Assembly (NCBI RefSeq): GCF_003097655.1
Contig: NZ_QCZH01000001.1
Span: 1-64,000, forward strand
DNA: 64,000 bases
Source: Flavobacterium laiguense
GTDB lineage: Bacteria; Bacteroidota; Bacteroidia; Flavobacteriales; Flavobacteriaceae
Reading direction: 5' to 3'
Positions 24,698-34,224 of this stretch are shown piece by piece; positions within the stretch are counted from its first letter, which is position 1, and the number at the start of each line of letters is the position of its first letter. The position numbers and the translations under genes are program-made. A model generated the notes under the pieces. The model was not told the DNA's origin, ran no database searches, and was given only the letters and a program-made list of their open reading frames with translations.

Positions 24698-26833
24698 ATG
24701 ATCAAACAAAACACATTCATTGCGAAACTGTTATTTTCTATTATACTTCTAATCAATTGTAATTTAAATACATCTTTCGCTCAAGAAAAAAAAGCAGGCG
24801 TACTAGAAACAAAAAATCCACAACGTTTCTTTCCAAAAGCCGATTTAATGCAAATAGGAGTTTACTATTATCCAGAACAATGGCCCAGAGAACAATGGGA
24901 ACGAGATCTTAATAACATTAAAAAACTAGGGTTTGAATTTACGCATTTTGCAGAATTTGCATGGACCTACATGGAGCCAGAAGAAGGGAAATACGATTTT
25001 AAATGGCTTGATGATGCTTTGGCAATAGCTGAAAAATCGGGATTAAAAATGATTCTTTGCACCCCTACACCTACCCCTCCAGCATGGATGGGAGAAAAAT
25101 ATCCTGAAATTTATTTAGTAGATGCTAATGGACGCCGAAGAGAACATGGTAATAGAGCAAATGTATCTGTAACCAATGCAAAATACCAGGAATATATAGA
25201 CCAGATAGTAACCGAATTAGGGAAGAGATACGGTAAAAATAAAAATATCATGGGATGGCAAATTGACAATGAACCTTTAGCTACTGCCGATTTTAGCCCC
25301 TCTGCTCGCAAAGCATTTCAAATTTGGTTGAAAGCCAAATACGGAACCATAGAAAAGCTAAACACAGAATGGGTTGGTAATTTTTGGAGTACTCGCTACA
25401 ATAACTTTGAACAAATTGTTTTACCCAATGCAGAAATCTACACTGAAGACAAATTAAGTCCGCATGCTGTTTTGGATTTTAAGAGATTCACTTCCGATGC
25501 GCAAGCAGCATACTTAAATAAACAGGCAGAAATTCTTAAAAAATATATAGATCCAAAACAGTGGGTAACTACCAATTTTACCAATGTTATTTACGATGCC
25601 GACCCTAGAAGTGCAAACAAAATGGATTTTATTACCTACACTATGTATCCTGTAAGTGGGAGAAATCCATTAGGAGGGAATAGTTTTAGAATGGGGTCTC
25701 CAACAAAAATCTCAGAAGCAAATGATTATTATCGTTCTATAAATGGGGTCACTGGAGTAATGGAAATGCAACTAGGACAAGTAAACTGGGCATCGATTAA
25801 TCCTCAATTACTACCTGGCACAGTACATATGTGGTTAACTCAAGCTTTTGCTGGCGGATGCTCTTTTTCCTGCACGTATCGTTACAGACATCCACTTGGA
25901 AGTAGTGAAATGTATCATGATGGAATTGTTGGAACAGATGGAGTAACGCTATCTACTGGAGGAAAAGAGTTTGTTCAATCCATTCAAGACATGAAATTGT
26001 TACGCAAAGAATACAATCCAAAAGCAGTAATTCCTAAAGAAATTGAACAAAGAAAAACAGCTTTTTTGTGGAGTCATGAAAATCTTTGGGATCTTGAAAA
26101 CCAAAAACAAACGGAGTTTTGGAATACTTGGAAGCATAGAAATACCTATACTACGGCTGTAAAATCTACAGGAGCGCCAATGGATTTTATTACTGAAGAA
26201 GATGATTTTTCGGCTTATCCTTTTATAGTAGCACCCGCTTATCAACTTATTGATCAAAAACTGGTAGACAAATGGACTAAGTATGTTGAAAATGGCGGAA
26301 ATTTAATCCTTAGTTGTCGAACAGGACAAAAGGACAAAAACGGACATTTTTTCGAAGCCAATTGGAATGCTCCAATTGTACCTTTAATAGGTGCTGATGT
26401 CGAATTTTTTGACATGTTGGCTGCCGATGTGACTGGAACTATCAAATCAGGAACCAACTCTTATGAATGGAATAGTTGGGCAGATGTTTTAAAACCAAAA
26501 CCAGGAACAGAAGTTTTGGCTACTTACAATGATCAGTTTTACAAAGATAAAGCTGCTGCAGTTACAAGAAAATTAGGAAAAGGAACCATTACTTATATTG
26601 GAGTGGAAAGCAAGGATGGAAAATTAGAAAGACAAATTGTTCGTACTATTTATGAAAGAGCCAAAATAGGTATTGAAGATTTACCAAAAGGAGTATTTAT
26701 AGATTGGAGAGATGGGTTTTATGTGGGAGTTAATTATACTAATGACCCAATAACCTTACCAATTCCTCAAGGTAGTAAAATACTGGTAGGAGAAAATCCG
26801 TTACAACCAGCACAAGCGATTATTTGGAAATAA
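24698..26833 (+). CDS. GH42 beta-galactosidase, exported
   Basis: A 711-residue glycoside hydrolase family 42 protein. Residues 1-29 form a signal peptide (…NTSFAQ). The TIM barrel starts at MQIGVYYYPEQWPREQW; the acid/base Glu192 is in GWQIDNEP, and the nucleophile region is VMEMQLGQVNW. A glutamine amidotransferase-like trimerisation domain (YPFIVAPAYQLID … GGNLILSCRTG) follows, then a small C-terminal beta domain. It follows GH63 by 35 bp. After glucose removal, a beta-galactosidase would be needed to free hydroxylysine from Gal-Hyl. The ATG at 24698 gives the signal peptide; the longer frame begins inside the GH63 gene. Confidence 0.92.
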   Translation: MIKQNTFIAKLLFSIILLINCNLNTSFAQEKKAGVLETKNPQRFFPKADLMQIGVYYYPEQWPREQWERDLNNIKKLGFEFTHFAEFAWTYMEPEEGKYDFKWLDDALAIAEKSGLKMILCTPTPTPPAWMGEKYPEIYLVDANGRRREHGNRANVSVTNAKYQEYIDQIVTELGKRYGKNKNIMGWQIDNEPLATADFSPSARKAFQIWLKAKYGTIEKLNTEWVGNFWSTRYNNFEQIVLPNAEIYTEDKLSPHAVLDFKRFTSDAQAAYLNKQAEILKKYIDPKQWVTTNFTNVIYDADPRSANKMDFITYTMYPVSGRNPLGGNSFRMGSPTKISEANDYYRSINGVTGVMEMQLGQVNWASINPQLLPGTVHMWLTQAFAGGCSFSCTYRYRHPLGSSEMYHDGIVGTDGVTLSTGGKEFVQSIQDMKLLRKEYNPKAVIPKEIEQRKTAFLWSHENLWDLENQKQTEFWNTWKHRNTYTTAVKSTGAPMDFITEEDDFSAYPFIVAPAYQLIDQKLVDKWTKYVENGGNLILSCRTGQKDKNGHFFEANWNAPIVPLIGADVEFFDMLAADVTGTIKSGTNSYEWNSWADVLKPKPGTEVLATYNDQFYKDKAAAVTRKLGKGTITYIGVESKDGKLERQIVRTIYERAKIGIEDLPKGVFIDWRDGFYVGVNYTNDPITLPIPQGSKILVGENPLQPAQAIIWK

Positions 26834-26862
26834 AATTAAATTAGAAATTCAAGTCATCAATA

Positions 26863-29202
26863 ATGACATTAATACATAATACAACAGAAACGATGAAATG
26901 TACTGAAGCTCATATAGAACAATTATCAAAAGAACATTACGGATTATCCGTTACAGCAAAAATGTTAAATGGTTATGATGAATTAAATTATCTTTTAACC
27001 GATACAAATAACAAAAGATTTATATTAAAAGTATCTGATGAAAATCAATCCTACCCTTTTTTAGACGCGCAAGTAAAAATAGTTAAACATTTAGCGAATA
27101 GCCCAATATCAACCAAGTTTCAACAATTTTGTATCAATACTCAAGGAGAAGAACTAACTCCTATTATAGAAGATGGAAAAAAGTATTACTTGCGTATTCT
27201 TAGTTTTCTAGAAGGTAATTTTTGGATTGATAAATCAAACAAATCTACTGACTTATATTCAGAATTGGGACGTTTTATGGGGACTATGGATAAATCGCTA
27301 CACCATTTTTCACATACTGCCATGCATCGTCATTACACTTGGGATATCAGCACTGCTAGTGATGCTAATGAAAAATTGAAGTATATAAAAAATCACGAAA
27401 GAAGAAGAATTGCCAGTTATTTTCTATTGCAATTTGATATGGAGGTACTTCCGCAACTACATTCTTTGCGTCATGCTTATATTCACAACGATGCCAATGA
27501 TTACAATGTAATGGTAGATGAAACAACCGTTACTGGATTAATTGATTTCGGCGATATGGTATATACTGCTTTAATTAATAATGTTGCCGTAGCCTGTACT
27601 TATGCTATGCTTGCAAATGAAGATCCACTTACTGCTGCATCATTAGTTGTCAAAGGATATCATGAATCGTACCCCCTTACTATTCAAGAATTGGATGTAT
27701 TGTATTATTTAATTGCAGGAAGACTTTGTATTAGTGTAACTCAATCTGCTTTCAATGGTTCATTAGACACCAATAATGAGCATCATTTTATCACTGAAAA
27801 ACCAGCTTGGGATTTATTATATCAACTCATTAAGATTAATCCAATCAAAGCGCAAGATACTTTTAGAAAAGCTTGTGGTTTTGAAGGAGTAATAAACGAA
27901 GGAGATTATTCTGACTTATTAAAGAAGCGTCAAAAGAATGTTGGTAGAAACCTCAGTATTGGATACAAAGACAACTTAAAAATTGTAAAAGGAGCACTTC
28001 AATATTTATATGATGACAAAGGAAGAACTTTTGTAGATTGCGTCAATAATCCATCACATGTAGGACATTGCCATCCAGTGGTAGTTCGTAGTATGCAAAA
28101 ACAAATTGCAACTCTTAATACCAATACGAGATACTTAAATGACACCATTTTAAAATACGCTGAAAAACTAACAGCTACTTTACCATCCGAATTAAGCGTT
28201 TGTTATTTTGTGAATTCTGGTAGCGAAGCGAATGATTTGGCAATACGAATGAGTCGTCATTTTACGAAACAAAAAGACATTATTGTACTTGACCATGCTT
28301 ATCATGGAACATCTACTGTTGCTATGGAAATGAGCCCCTACAAATTTGACAGCAAAGGTGGTTCTGGAAAAATGCCTTGGATACACAAAGCAATCAACCC
28401 TGATTTATATAGAGGTCCATTTAAATACGGAGATGAAAATGCTGGCGAAAAATATGCAGCAGATGTGCAACGCATTATAGAAGATTTAGATAAAGAAGGA
28501 AAAGCTCCAGCCGTTTTTATTTGCGAAACATTATTGGGCGTTGGAGGTCAAATTCCATTACCGAAAGATTATTTAAAGACCGTTTATAATCATGTACGAA
28601 AAGCAGGAGGTGTTTGTATTGCCGATGAAGTACAGGTAGGCTTTGGTAGAGTTGGTGATGCTTTTTGGGGATTTGAACTTCAAGATGCCGTACCCGATAT
28701 TATTGTATTAGGAAAACCAATTGGTAACGGACATCCTTTAGCAGCTGTAATTGTTACTAATGAAATTGCGGATTCATTTAATAATGGATTGGAATATTTT
28801 AACACTTTTGGAGGTAATCCTGTATCCATGGCGGCTGGTTTAGCGGTTTTGGAGGTAATCCAAGAGGAAGAAATGCAAGAACATGCTAAAGTAGTGGGGA
28901 ATTACTTAATGAATGGATTAAGAGGATTGATGCAAAAATACCCAATCATAAGTGATGTTCGAGGACATGGTTTATTTATTGGTGCCGAAATGGTAAAAGA
29001 CAGAACGACGATGGAACCTGCAATTCCTGAAATTGACATTGTAGTAGAAAAAATGAAAGAGTATGGTTATTTATTAAGTACAGATGGTCCTTTACATAAT
29101 GTGTTAAAAATAAAACCACCTATGCCTTTCAATAAACATAATGCAGATGAAATGGTTGCTTTTTTAGATGTCATTTTAAACGAGCTAAAAATTATAAACT
29201 AA
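26863..29202 (+). CDS. Fused APH-type kinase and class III PLP phospho-lyase (hydroxylysine kinase/phospho-lyase candidate)
   Basis: A two-domain protein of 779 residues. The N-terminal half (about 1-345) is an aminoglycoside-phosphotransferase-fold kinase with [10 protein letters not shown] (catalytic loop near 206-214) and LIDFGDM (metal site). The C-terminal half (about 365-779) is a class III aminotransferase fold with [12 protein letters not shown] and [11 protein letters not shown] (PLP Lys near 618). In humans these are two proteins, 5-hydroxylysine kinase (HYKK) and 5-phosphohydroxylysine phospho-lyase (PHYKPL); an ethanolamine-phosphate lyase is the close alternative. The collagen-like context favours hydroxylysine. 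The products would be phosphate, ammonia and aminoadipate semialdehyde. Start at 26863; an alternative ATG is at 26893. Confidence 0.9.
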   Translation: MTLIHNTTETMKCTEAHIEQLSKEHYGLSVTAKMLNGYDELNYLLTDTNNKRFILKVSDENQSYPFLDAQVKIVKHLANSPISTKFQQFCINTQGEELTPIIEDGKKYYLRILSFLEGNFWIDKSNKSTDLYSELGRFMGTMDKSLHHFSHTAMHRHYTWDISTASDANEKLKYIKNHERRRIASYFLLQFDMEVLPQLHSLRHAYIHNDANDYNVMVDETTVTGLIDFGDMVYTALINNVAVACTYAMLANEDPLTAASLVVKGYHESYPLTIQELDVLYYLIAGRLCISVTQSAFNGSLDTNNEHHFITEKPAWDLLYQLIKINPIKAQDTFRKACGFEGVINEGDYSDLLKKRQKNVGRNLSIGYKDNLKIVKGALQYLYDDKGRTFVDCVNNPSHVGHCHPVVVRSMQKQIATLNTNTRYLNDTILKYAEKLTATLPSELSVCYFVNSGSEANDLAIRMSRHFTKQKDIIVLDHAYHGTSTVAMEMSPYKFDSKGGSGKMPWIHKAINPDLYRGPFKYGDENAGEKYAADVQRIIEDLDKEGKAPAVFICETLLGVGGQIPLPKDYLKTVYNHVRKAGGVCIADEVQVGFGRVGDAFWGFELQDAVPDIIVLGKPIGNGHPLAAVIVTNEIADSFNNGLEYFNTFGGNPVSMAAGLAVLEVIQEEEMQEHAKVVGNYLMNGLRGLMQKYPIISDVRGHGLFIGAEMVKDRTTMEPAIPEIDIVVEKMKEYGYLLSTDGPLHNVLKIKPPMPFNKHNADEMVAFLDVILNELKIIN

Positions 29203-29225
29203 TATTAAATTATATACAAACCGAT

Positions 29226-30446
29226 ATGAAAAATGGAATTGGCGGGTCAACTGCTCAAATTGAATTAGATAAAATAGACAACAGAACCCAAGGTGTACAA
29301 CCCATTCAACTTCAAGAATACCAAGATCGATTAAAAAAAGCGGCTCAATTAATGCAAAGCCAAGATATTAAAGCCGTATATCTTAATGCAGGAACCAACT
29401 TGTATTATTTTACAGGAACCAAATGGAATGCTTCTGAAAGAATGGTGGGCGCCTTATTATTTGCAGATGGAAGTTTAGAATACATCGTGCCTAAATTTGA
29501 AGACGGTACTTTCAAAAAATATCAAAAAATAGAAGCTACTATAAATTGCTGGGAGGAACATGAGTCTCCTTATACTTTAATGGGAAATTTATTGAAAAAT
29601 AAAAACATTACAGAAGGAACTATCGCAATTGATGAATCGGCAGCGTACTTTTTGGTAGATGGTGTTATTAAGGCAAACCCTGATTACACGTTTATTAATG
29701 CACAACCGATAACAACAGGATGTAGAATTCAAAAATCGGCCAATGAAATTGCAATAATTCAAAGAGCAAAAGATATTACGATGGAAGTACACCGTGCCGT
29801 TGCACGTATTTTACGTCCAGGAATTAGTGTAAAAGAAGTAACCGAATTTATAAATGATGCACACATCAAAGCGGGAGCCGCAGCGGGTTCATATTTTTGT
29901 ATCGTTTTATTTTCTGATGATTCTCAATATCCTCATGGGGTAACTGTAGCCCAAGATTTAAAAGAAAATGATATTGTTTTGGTGGATACGGGTTGTCAAC
30001 TAGAGGGATATTTATCGGATATTACCAGAACGTATGTTTATGGCACTCCAACTGCAAGACATCGTGAGATTTGGAATCTAGAAAAACAAACACAACAAGC
30101 CGCTTTTGATGCAGCACAGATTGGAGCTACTTGTGGATCTGTAGATGATGCTGCTCGTAAAGTACTTGCTGCAGCAGGATTGAGTGGAGATTACCAACTT
30201 CCAGGTCTTCCACATCGTGTAGGGCACGGAACAGGATTAGATATACATGAACATCCTTATCTAGTAAGAGGAAATACAAGAACTCTTCAAGAAGGAATGG
30301 TGGTTAGTAATGAACCTATGATTTGCATTCCTGGAGAATTTGGCATTCGTCATGAAGATCATTTTTATATGACTCCAAATGGTCCAAAATGGTTTACTAC
30401 ACCAATGCACAGTATTGACAATCCTTTTGGATACGATCAAAATTAA
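29226..30446 (+). CDS. M24 family Xaa-Pro peptidase
   Basis: A 406-residue pita-bread metallopeptidase with no signal peptide. The metal ligands are in place: VLVDTGCQLEGYLSDITRT (two Asp), HRVGHGTGLDIHEHP (His), SNEPMICIPGEFGIRHEDH (two Glu). A creatinase-like N-terminal domain occupies residues 30-165. Such enzymes cleave the imidodipeptide or N-terminal Xaa-Pro bond, the step that limits collagen peptide use. Last gene of the plus-strand operon; a terminator follows. The exact choice between prolidase and aminopeptidase P is open. Confidence 0.92.
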   Translation: MKNGIGGSTAQIELDKIDNRTQGVQPIQLQEYQDRLKKAAQLMQSQDIKAVYLNAGTNLYYFTGTKWNASERMVGALLFADGSLEYIVPKFEDGTFKKYQKIEATINCWEEHESPYTLMGNLLKNKNITEGTIAIDESAAYFLVDGVIKANPDYTFINAQPITTGCRIQKSANEIAIIQRAKDITMEVHRAVARILRPGISVKEVTEFINDAHIKAGAAAGSYFCIVLFSDDSQYPHGVTVAQDLKENDIVLVDTGCQLEGYLSDITRTYVYGTPTARHREIWNLEKQTQQAAFDAAQIGATCGSVDDAARKVLAAAGLSGDYQLPGLPHRVGHGTGLDIHEHPYLVRGNTRTLQEGMVVSNEPMICIPGEFGIRHEDHFYMTPNGPKWFTTPMHSIDNPFGYDQN

Positions 30447-30463
30447 GTTTCAAATATTAAACT

Positions 30464-30501
30464 AAAAAAGAGGATAGCTTTGCAGCTATCCTCTTTTTTT
30501 A
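30464..30501. terminator. Bidirectional terminator between the two convergent operons
   Basis: A 16-bp perfect stem (AAAAAAGAGGATAGCT with AGCTATCCTCTTTTTT) around a four-base TTGC-type loop. It separates the plus-strand M24 gene from the minus-strand DPP IV gene. Confidence 0.92.
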
Positions 30502-30517
30502 TGTAGATATAAAAATA

Positions 30518-32677
30518 CTATTTCGCTCCCGCAGGGCTATATTCTTGAATAAATTTCATGAAGGTATCCGTCAAATGTTTTTTGGTTCCTTCACCTTCAT
30601 TAATGCTGTGCGATCGGTTCGGGTAAATCATCAAATTAAACATTTTGTCGTATTTAATCAATTTATCAATAAGTACTTCGGCATTTTTATAATGCACATT
30701 GTCATCGCCTGTACCATGTATATAAAGTAGATTTCCTTTTAGGTTTTGGGCATATGTAATAGGAGATGCTTGTTTGTAAGCGGCTTCACTTTCATCTGGC
30801 AATCCCATATAACGTTCCGTATAAATGTTATCATAAAAATGTTGGTCAGTAACCGCCGACACCGCTACTCCTGTTTTATAAACATCAGGATATTGAAATA
30901 ATAAATTCAAAGTTACAGCTCCACCACCACTCCAGCCATGCACCGCCACTCTATCGGTATCGATAAAATTCCATTTCAAAATTTCTTTTGCTGCCATTGC
31001 TTGGTCACGAGTATTGATAATACCTATATTTTTATAAATACATTTTCTCCATTCCGTTCCTTTCATAACTGGTGTTCCTCTATTATCAAGCGCAATTCCA
31101 ATATATCCTTTTGGAACTAAAGCAGCAATAAAATCGTTAAAATAAGGCTCATCATTTGCAACAGCTTGCATCGGTTCTCCATAAACATAGAAAAAAACTG
31201 GATACTTTTTATTGGCATCAAAGTCTAATGGTTTTGCCATTATACCGTCCAATTCCACATTGTCTACCGTTTTTACTTTAAACTTTTCTAATGAATAATC
31301 TCTTTCTGGTTTAGCAAAAACGTCTTTATCTAAGGGGTATGCTTTTTCATGGTTTTTTAAAGCAATCAAGCGAACGTTCCAATAACGGTTAATATTTGAA
31401 TTGGTATGTTTTGCAAATGTTGCATCTGGAGAAAATGTATATTCATTTGTCCCGTCAAATTCGGCAGGAGTAGTACGTTTTGTCTTTTTGGTATCTAAAT
31501 TCGTTTCATACAAATATTTTTGAGTAGCATCTGTAGGACTCGAAGCAGAATAAACAGTACGGGTTTCTTTATTATAGGCTAAAAAATAAGAATCGAAATT
31601 TTCTTTGGTAATTAGCTCCTTTTTCTTACCGTCCATGCTTATTTTATAAGTATGCATCCAACCATCAGCGTCCGAACTCCAAAGAAAAGATTTCCCGTTA
31701 TCTACAAGAGTACAAGAAAACCCATCATAAACTCCAGATGAAGTGTCAAAAACATCAATCCAAGCATTTGATTTTTCTTGGTAAATTAAAGACGCTTTAC
31801 CCGAATTGGAGTCGCAATTGTAAATAGTAGCTTCATTTTGATGTCTGTTTAACTGCACCACCATTAATTCATTTTTTCCAATCCATTCCATTCTTGGTAT
31901 ATAATTATTATCTGCATCCCCAGGAACAGCCAACCAATTGGTTTTTTCTGTAGCTATATTGATTACTCCAATTTTTACTGAAGATGGTTTTTCTCCTGCT
32001 TTGGGATACTCTACAGGCACAACATAAGAATACAATGAATCCGTATTATTAATCATCAAATGAAATTTGGTATCCGTTGCATCTACTCTCCAATAAGCGA
32101 TACTAGTTCCATCAGGACTCCATCTAAAACCGTCTCTACAATTAAGTTCCTCTTCATAAACCCAATCAAAAGTTCCATTAATTATTTTGGCAGTACCATC
32201 CTTTGTTAATTGTTTTATTTTATGGGATTCTAAATTTTCTAAATAAATATTGTGTTTAGATACATAGGCAACATTCGTATTATCATTAGAAAACTTAGCA
32301 AACATCAACGATGAAGCTTCTAACTCTTTACCCAATTGATACCCTTTACCGGTTGCAAGATCAAAATACCAATAGTTCCCTTTGGTATTCCCACGCCAAA
32401 CTTTTTTAGAATTGGTATAAATCAAAACTTTAGTCTTTGCAGTATCCCAAACTAGCTTTTCAATTTTACCTTGAAAACCGGAAGCTTTCATTTGCTCTTT
32501 AGATAAAACTATTTTATTTTCGGTTAGTTTTTTAGCATCATAAACGGCGATATTATCTTGTTCATTCACCCAAAAAGAGTGAGATTCAGGCAACCAATTG
32601 AGTCTATCAATATTGATGGTACTTTGCGCAAAAATTGTTTGGAAAAAAATGTAAAAAATAAGAAAAGCTTTTTTCAT
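30518..32677 (-). CDS. Dipeptidyl peptidase IV (S9B family), exported
   Basis: A 719-residue serine exopeptidase releasing Xaa-Pro dipeptides. The signal peptide is MKKAFLIFYIFFQTIFAQ. An eight-bladed propeller contains DWVYEEELNCR, the double-Glu motif that binds the substrate N-terminus, and RWSPDGTSIAYWR. The hydrolase domain has GWSGGG (Ser near 583), GTGDDNVH (Asp) and NRSHSI (His). Collagen peptides are rich in Xaa-Pro, so this enzyme suits the island. It has no immediate operon partner: 250 bp with a large hairpin separate it from the next minus-strand gene. Confidence 0.95.
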   Translation of the reverse strand: MKKAFLIFYIFFQTIFAQSTINIDRLNWLPESHSFWVNEQDNIAVYDAKKLTENKIVLSKEQMKASGFQGKIEKLVWDTAKTKVLIYTNSKKVWRGNTKGNYWYFDLATGKGYQLGKELEASSLMFAKFSNDNTNVAYVSKHNIYLENLESHKIKQLTKDGTAKIINGTFDWVYEEELNCRDGFRWSPDGTSIAYWRVDATDTKFHLMINNTDSLYSYVVPVEYPKAGEKPSSVKIGVINIATEKTNWLAVPGDADNNYIPRMEWIGKNELMVVQLNRHQNEATIYNCDSNSGKASLIYQEKSNAWIDVFDTSSGVYDGFSCTLVDNGKSFLWSSDADGWMHTYKISMDGKKKELITKENFDSYFLAYNKETRTVYSASSPTDATQKYLYETNLDTKKTKRTTPAEFDGTNEYTFSPDATFAKHTNSNINRYWNVRLIALKNHEKAYPLDKDVFAKPERDYSLEKFKVKTVDNVELDGIMAKPLDFDANKKYPVFFYVYGEPMQAVANDEPYFNDFIAALVPKGYIGIALDNRGTPVMKGTEWRKCIYKNIGIINTRDQAMAAKEILKWNFIDTDRVAVHGWSGGGAVTLNLLFQYPDVYKTGVAVSAVTDQHFYDNIYTERYMGLPDESEAAYKQASPITYAQNLKGNLLYIHGTGDDNVHYKNAEVLIDKLIKYDKMFNLMIYPNRSHSINEGEGTKKHLTDTFMKFIQEYSPAGAK

Positions 32678-32841
32678 CGTGTTTATGTGGTCTTGGTTAA
32701 TAAAGAATGATTGGACTAATTTACTCAGTTCTCAATTATATATTTTAATTTGTCTCGTTTATTTATAAAATATGACTGTCCAAAACTTATATTCAAAATA
32801 AATAGAAGTTCTATTGAAAAAATTGAACCTTTTTTTTAACT

Positions 32842-32897
32842 ATATAAGGAATACCAGTTCATTTAAGTTCGCTTATCTGAACTTATATTCCTTATAT
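32842..32897. repeat. Long intergenic hairpin
   Basis: ATATAAGGAATA (32842-32853) pairs with TATTCCTTATAT (32886-32897), and the inner AGTTCA pairs with TGAACT around 16 bases. T8 runs stand on both sides. It lies downstream of the minus-strand aminopeptidase P operon, where it can act as its terminator or an RNA-stabilising stem. Confidence 0.75.
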
Positions 32898-32928
32898 GGT
32901 TCCTTTTTTTTAGGATATAAAGTCAAAT

Positions 32929-34221
32929 TTATTGTTTCATTAAATCTTCAATCTCGTCCATTTCAATGGGCATTGCTTCGGATAAATTAATGTTACCGTC
33001 TTCAATCAACAGATAATCATTTTCCAAACGACAACCTATTCCTTCCTCTCGAATATAAATTCCAGGCTCGCAAGTGAGCACCATTCCTTTTTCGAATGGG
33101 CGGGAATACAAACCAACATCATGGACATCCAGTCCCAAATGATGGGCCGTTCCGTGCATGAAATATTTTTTGTAGGCTGGAACTTCCGGGCTTTGACTCT
33201 CGATATCTTCGGCGGTAATTAATCCCAGTTTTAGCAACTCTTTTTCGATTAATTGAGCCATTCCTTTTTCATAATCCCTGGACAAAATACCCGGTTTTAA
33301 TAACTTGGAACCTTCTTTTAAACAGTTCAAAATCGACTGATACACTTCCCGTTGACGAGGCGAAAAAGTCCCATTCACCGGAACGCATCTTGTGGTATCC
33401 GAATTATAATTGGCATAACAAACCCCAAAATCCACCAAAACCATATCCCCTTCTTTACAAATACCATCATTAGAATTATAATGCAAAGCGCAGGCATTTT
33501 TTCCAGAAGCCACTATCGGTTTAAAAGCATGACGCTTTCCGCCGTTTTTAATCGATTCGTAGATAAGTTCCGCTTCCAATTCGTATTCTTTACAATTGGG
33601 TTTGACAGCTTTCAAAAGATTTTTAAATCCTTTGACGCTTATGGCAATCGCTTTCTTGATGAGTATTATCTCCTCCTCAGATTTTATGGGTCTCAATTCG
33701 CGTGTTATCTTAGCCACTCGATCGTACTGATGCAACGGATATTTTTCTTTACACCATTGTATCATCCGATCTTGTCTGGTGGTCATTTCAGACGTGGTTC
33801 TTTTTATATGTTCATTGTGTCCTAAATAAAAAGTATCTGCTTCGAAAGCAAAAAGCTGTATTGTTTTCTCAAATTCATGAATCCACTTTACATTTCTGAT
33901 TCCTGAAATCTCGGTTACTGCTGCTTTCGATAAAAAATCACCTTCCCACAGTTTGGAATGCGCACTTACTTCTTTTACAAATAATATGGCTTTGTTCTCC
34001 TCTTTATAAGCATCCGGATACACTACCAAAATGGTTTCGTCCTGATCGATTCCCGTGAGATAAAACAAGTCATTGTTTTGGGCAAAACCCATCACATCAT
34101 CGGCATTGGTTGGCATCACATCATTGGAAGTGAGAATGGCAATGCTGTTATTTTTTAATTTTTCTGAAAAACGTTGTCTGTTTTCTATAAAAAGGGATGA
34201 ATCTATTTTGTCGTATCTCAT
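32929..34221 (-). CDS. Aminopeptidase P family protein (M24B)
   Basis: A 430-residue Xaa-Pro aminopeptidase. The N-terminal domain of the AMP_N type (residues 5-130, FYLTGIDQDETILVVYP) precedes the pita-bread domain with VLVDFGVCYANYNSDTTR (Asp ligands), HGTAHHLGLDVHDVG (His) and TCEPGIYIREEGIGCRLEND (Glu ligands). It removes the N-terminal residue before proline, in the cytoplasm. It begins 3 nt after the D-hydroxyproline dehydrogenase gene, so it is co-transcribed with the hydroxyproline pathway. It is a second M24 enzyme beside the one at 29226 and differs from it in the N-terminal domain. Confidence 0.95.
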   Translation of the reverse strand: MRYDKIDSSLFIENRQRFSEKLKNNSIAILTSNDVMPTNADDVMGFAQNNDLFYLTGIDQDETILVVYPDAYKEENKAILFVKEVSAHSKLWEGDFLSKAAVTEISGIRNVKWIHEFEKTIQLFAFEADTFYLGHNEHIKRTTSEMTTRQDRMIQWCKEKYPLHQYDRVAKITRELRPIKSEEEIILIKKAIAISVKGFKNLLKAVKPNCKEYELEAELIYESIKNGGKRHAFKPIVASGKNACALHYNSNDGICKEGDMVLVDFGVCYANYNSDTTRCVPVNGTFSPRQREVYQSILNCLKEGSKLLKPGILSRDYEKGMAQLIEKELLKLGLITAEDIESQSPEVPAYKKYFMHGTAHHLGLDVHDVGLYSRPFEKGMVLTCEPGIYIREEGIGCRLENDYLLIEDGNINLSEAMPIEMDEIEDLMKQ

Positions 34222-34224
34222 CGC

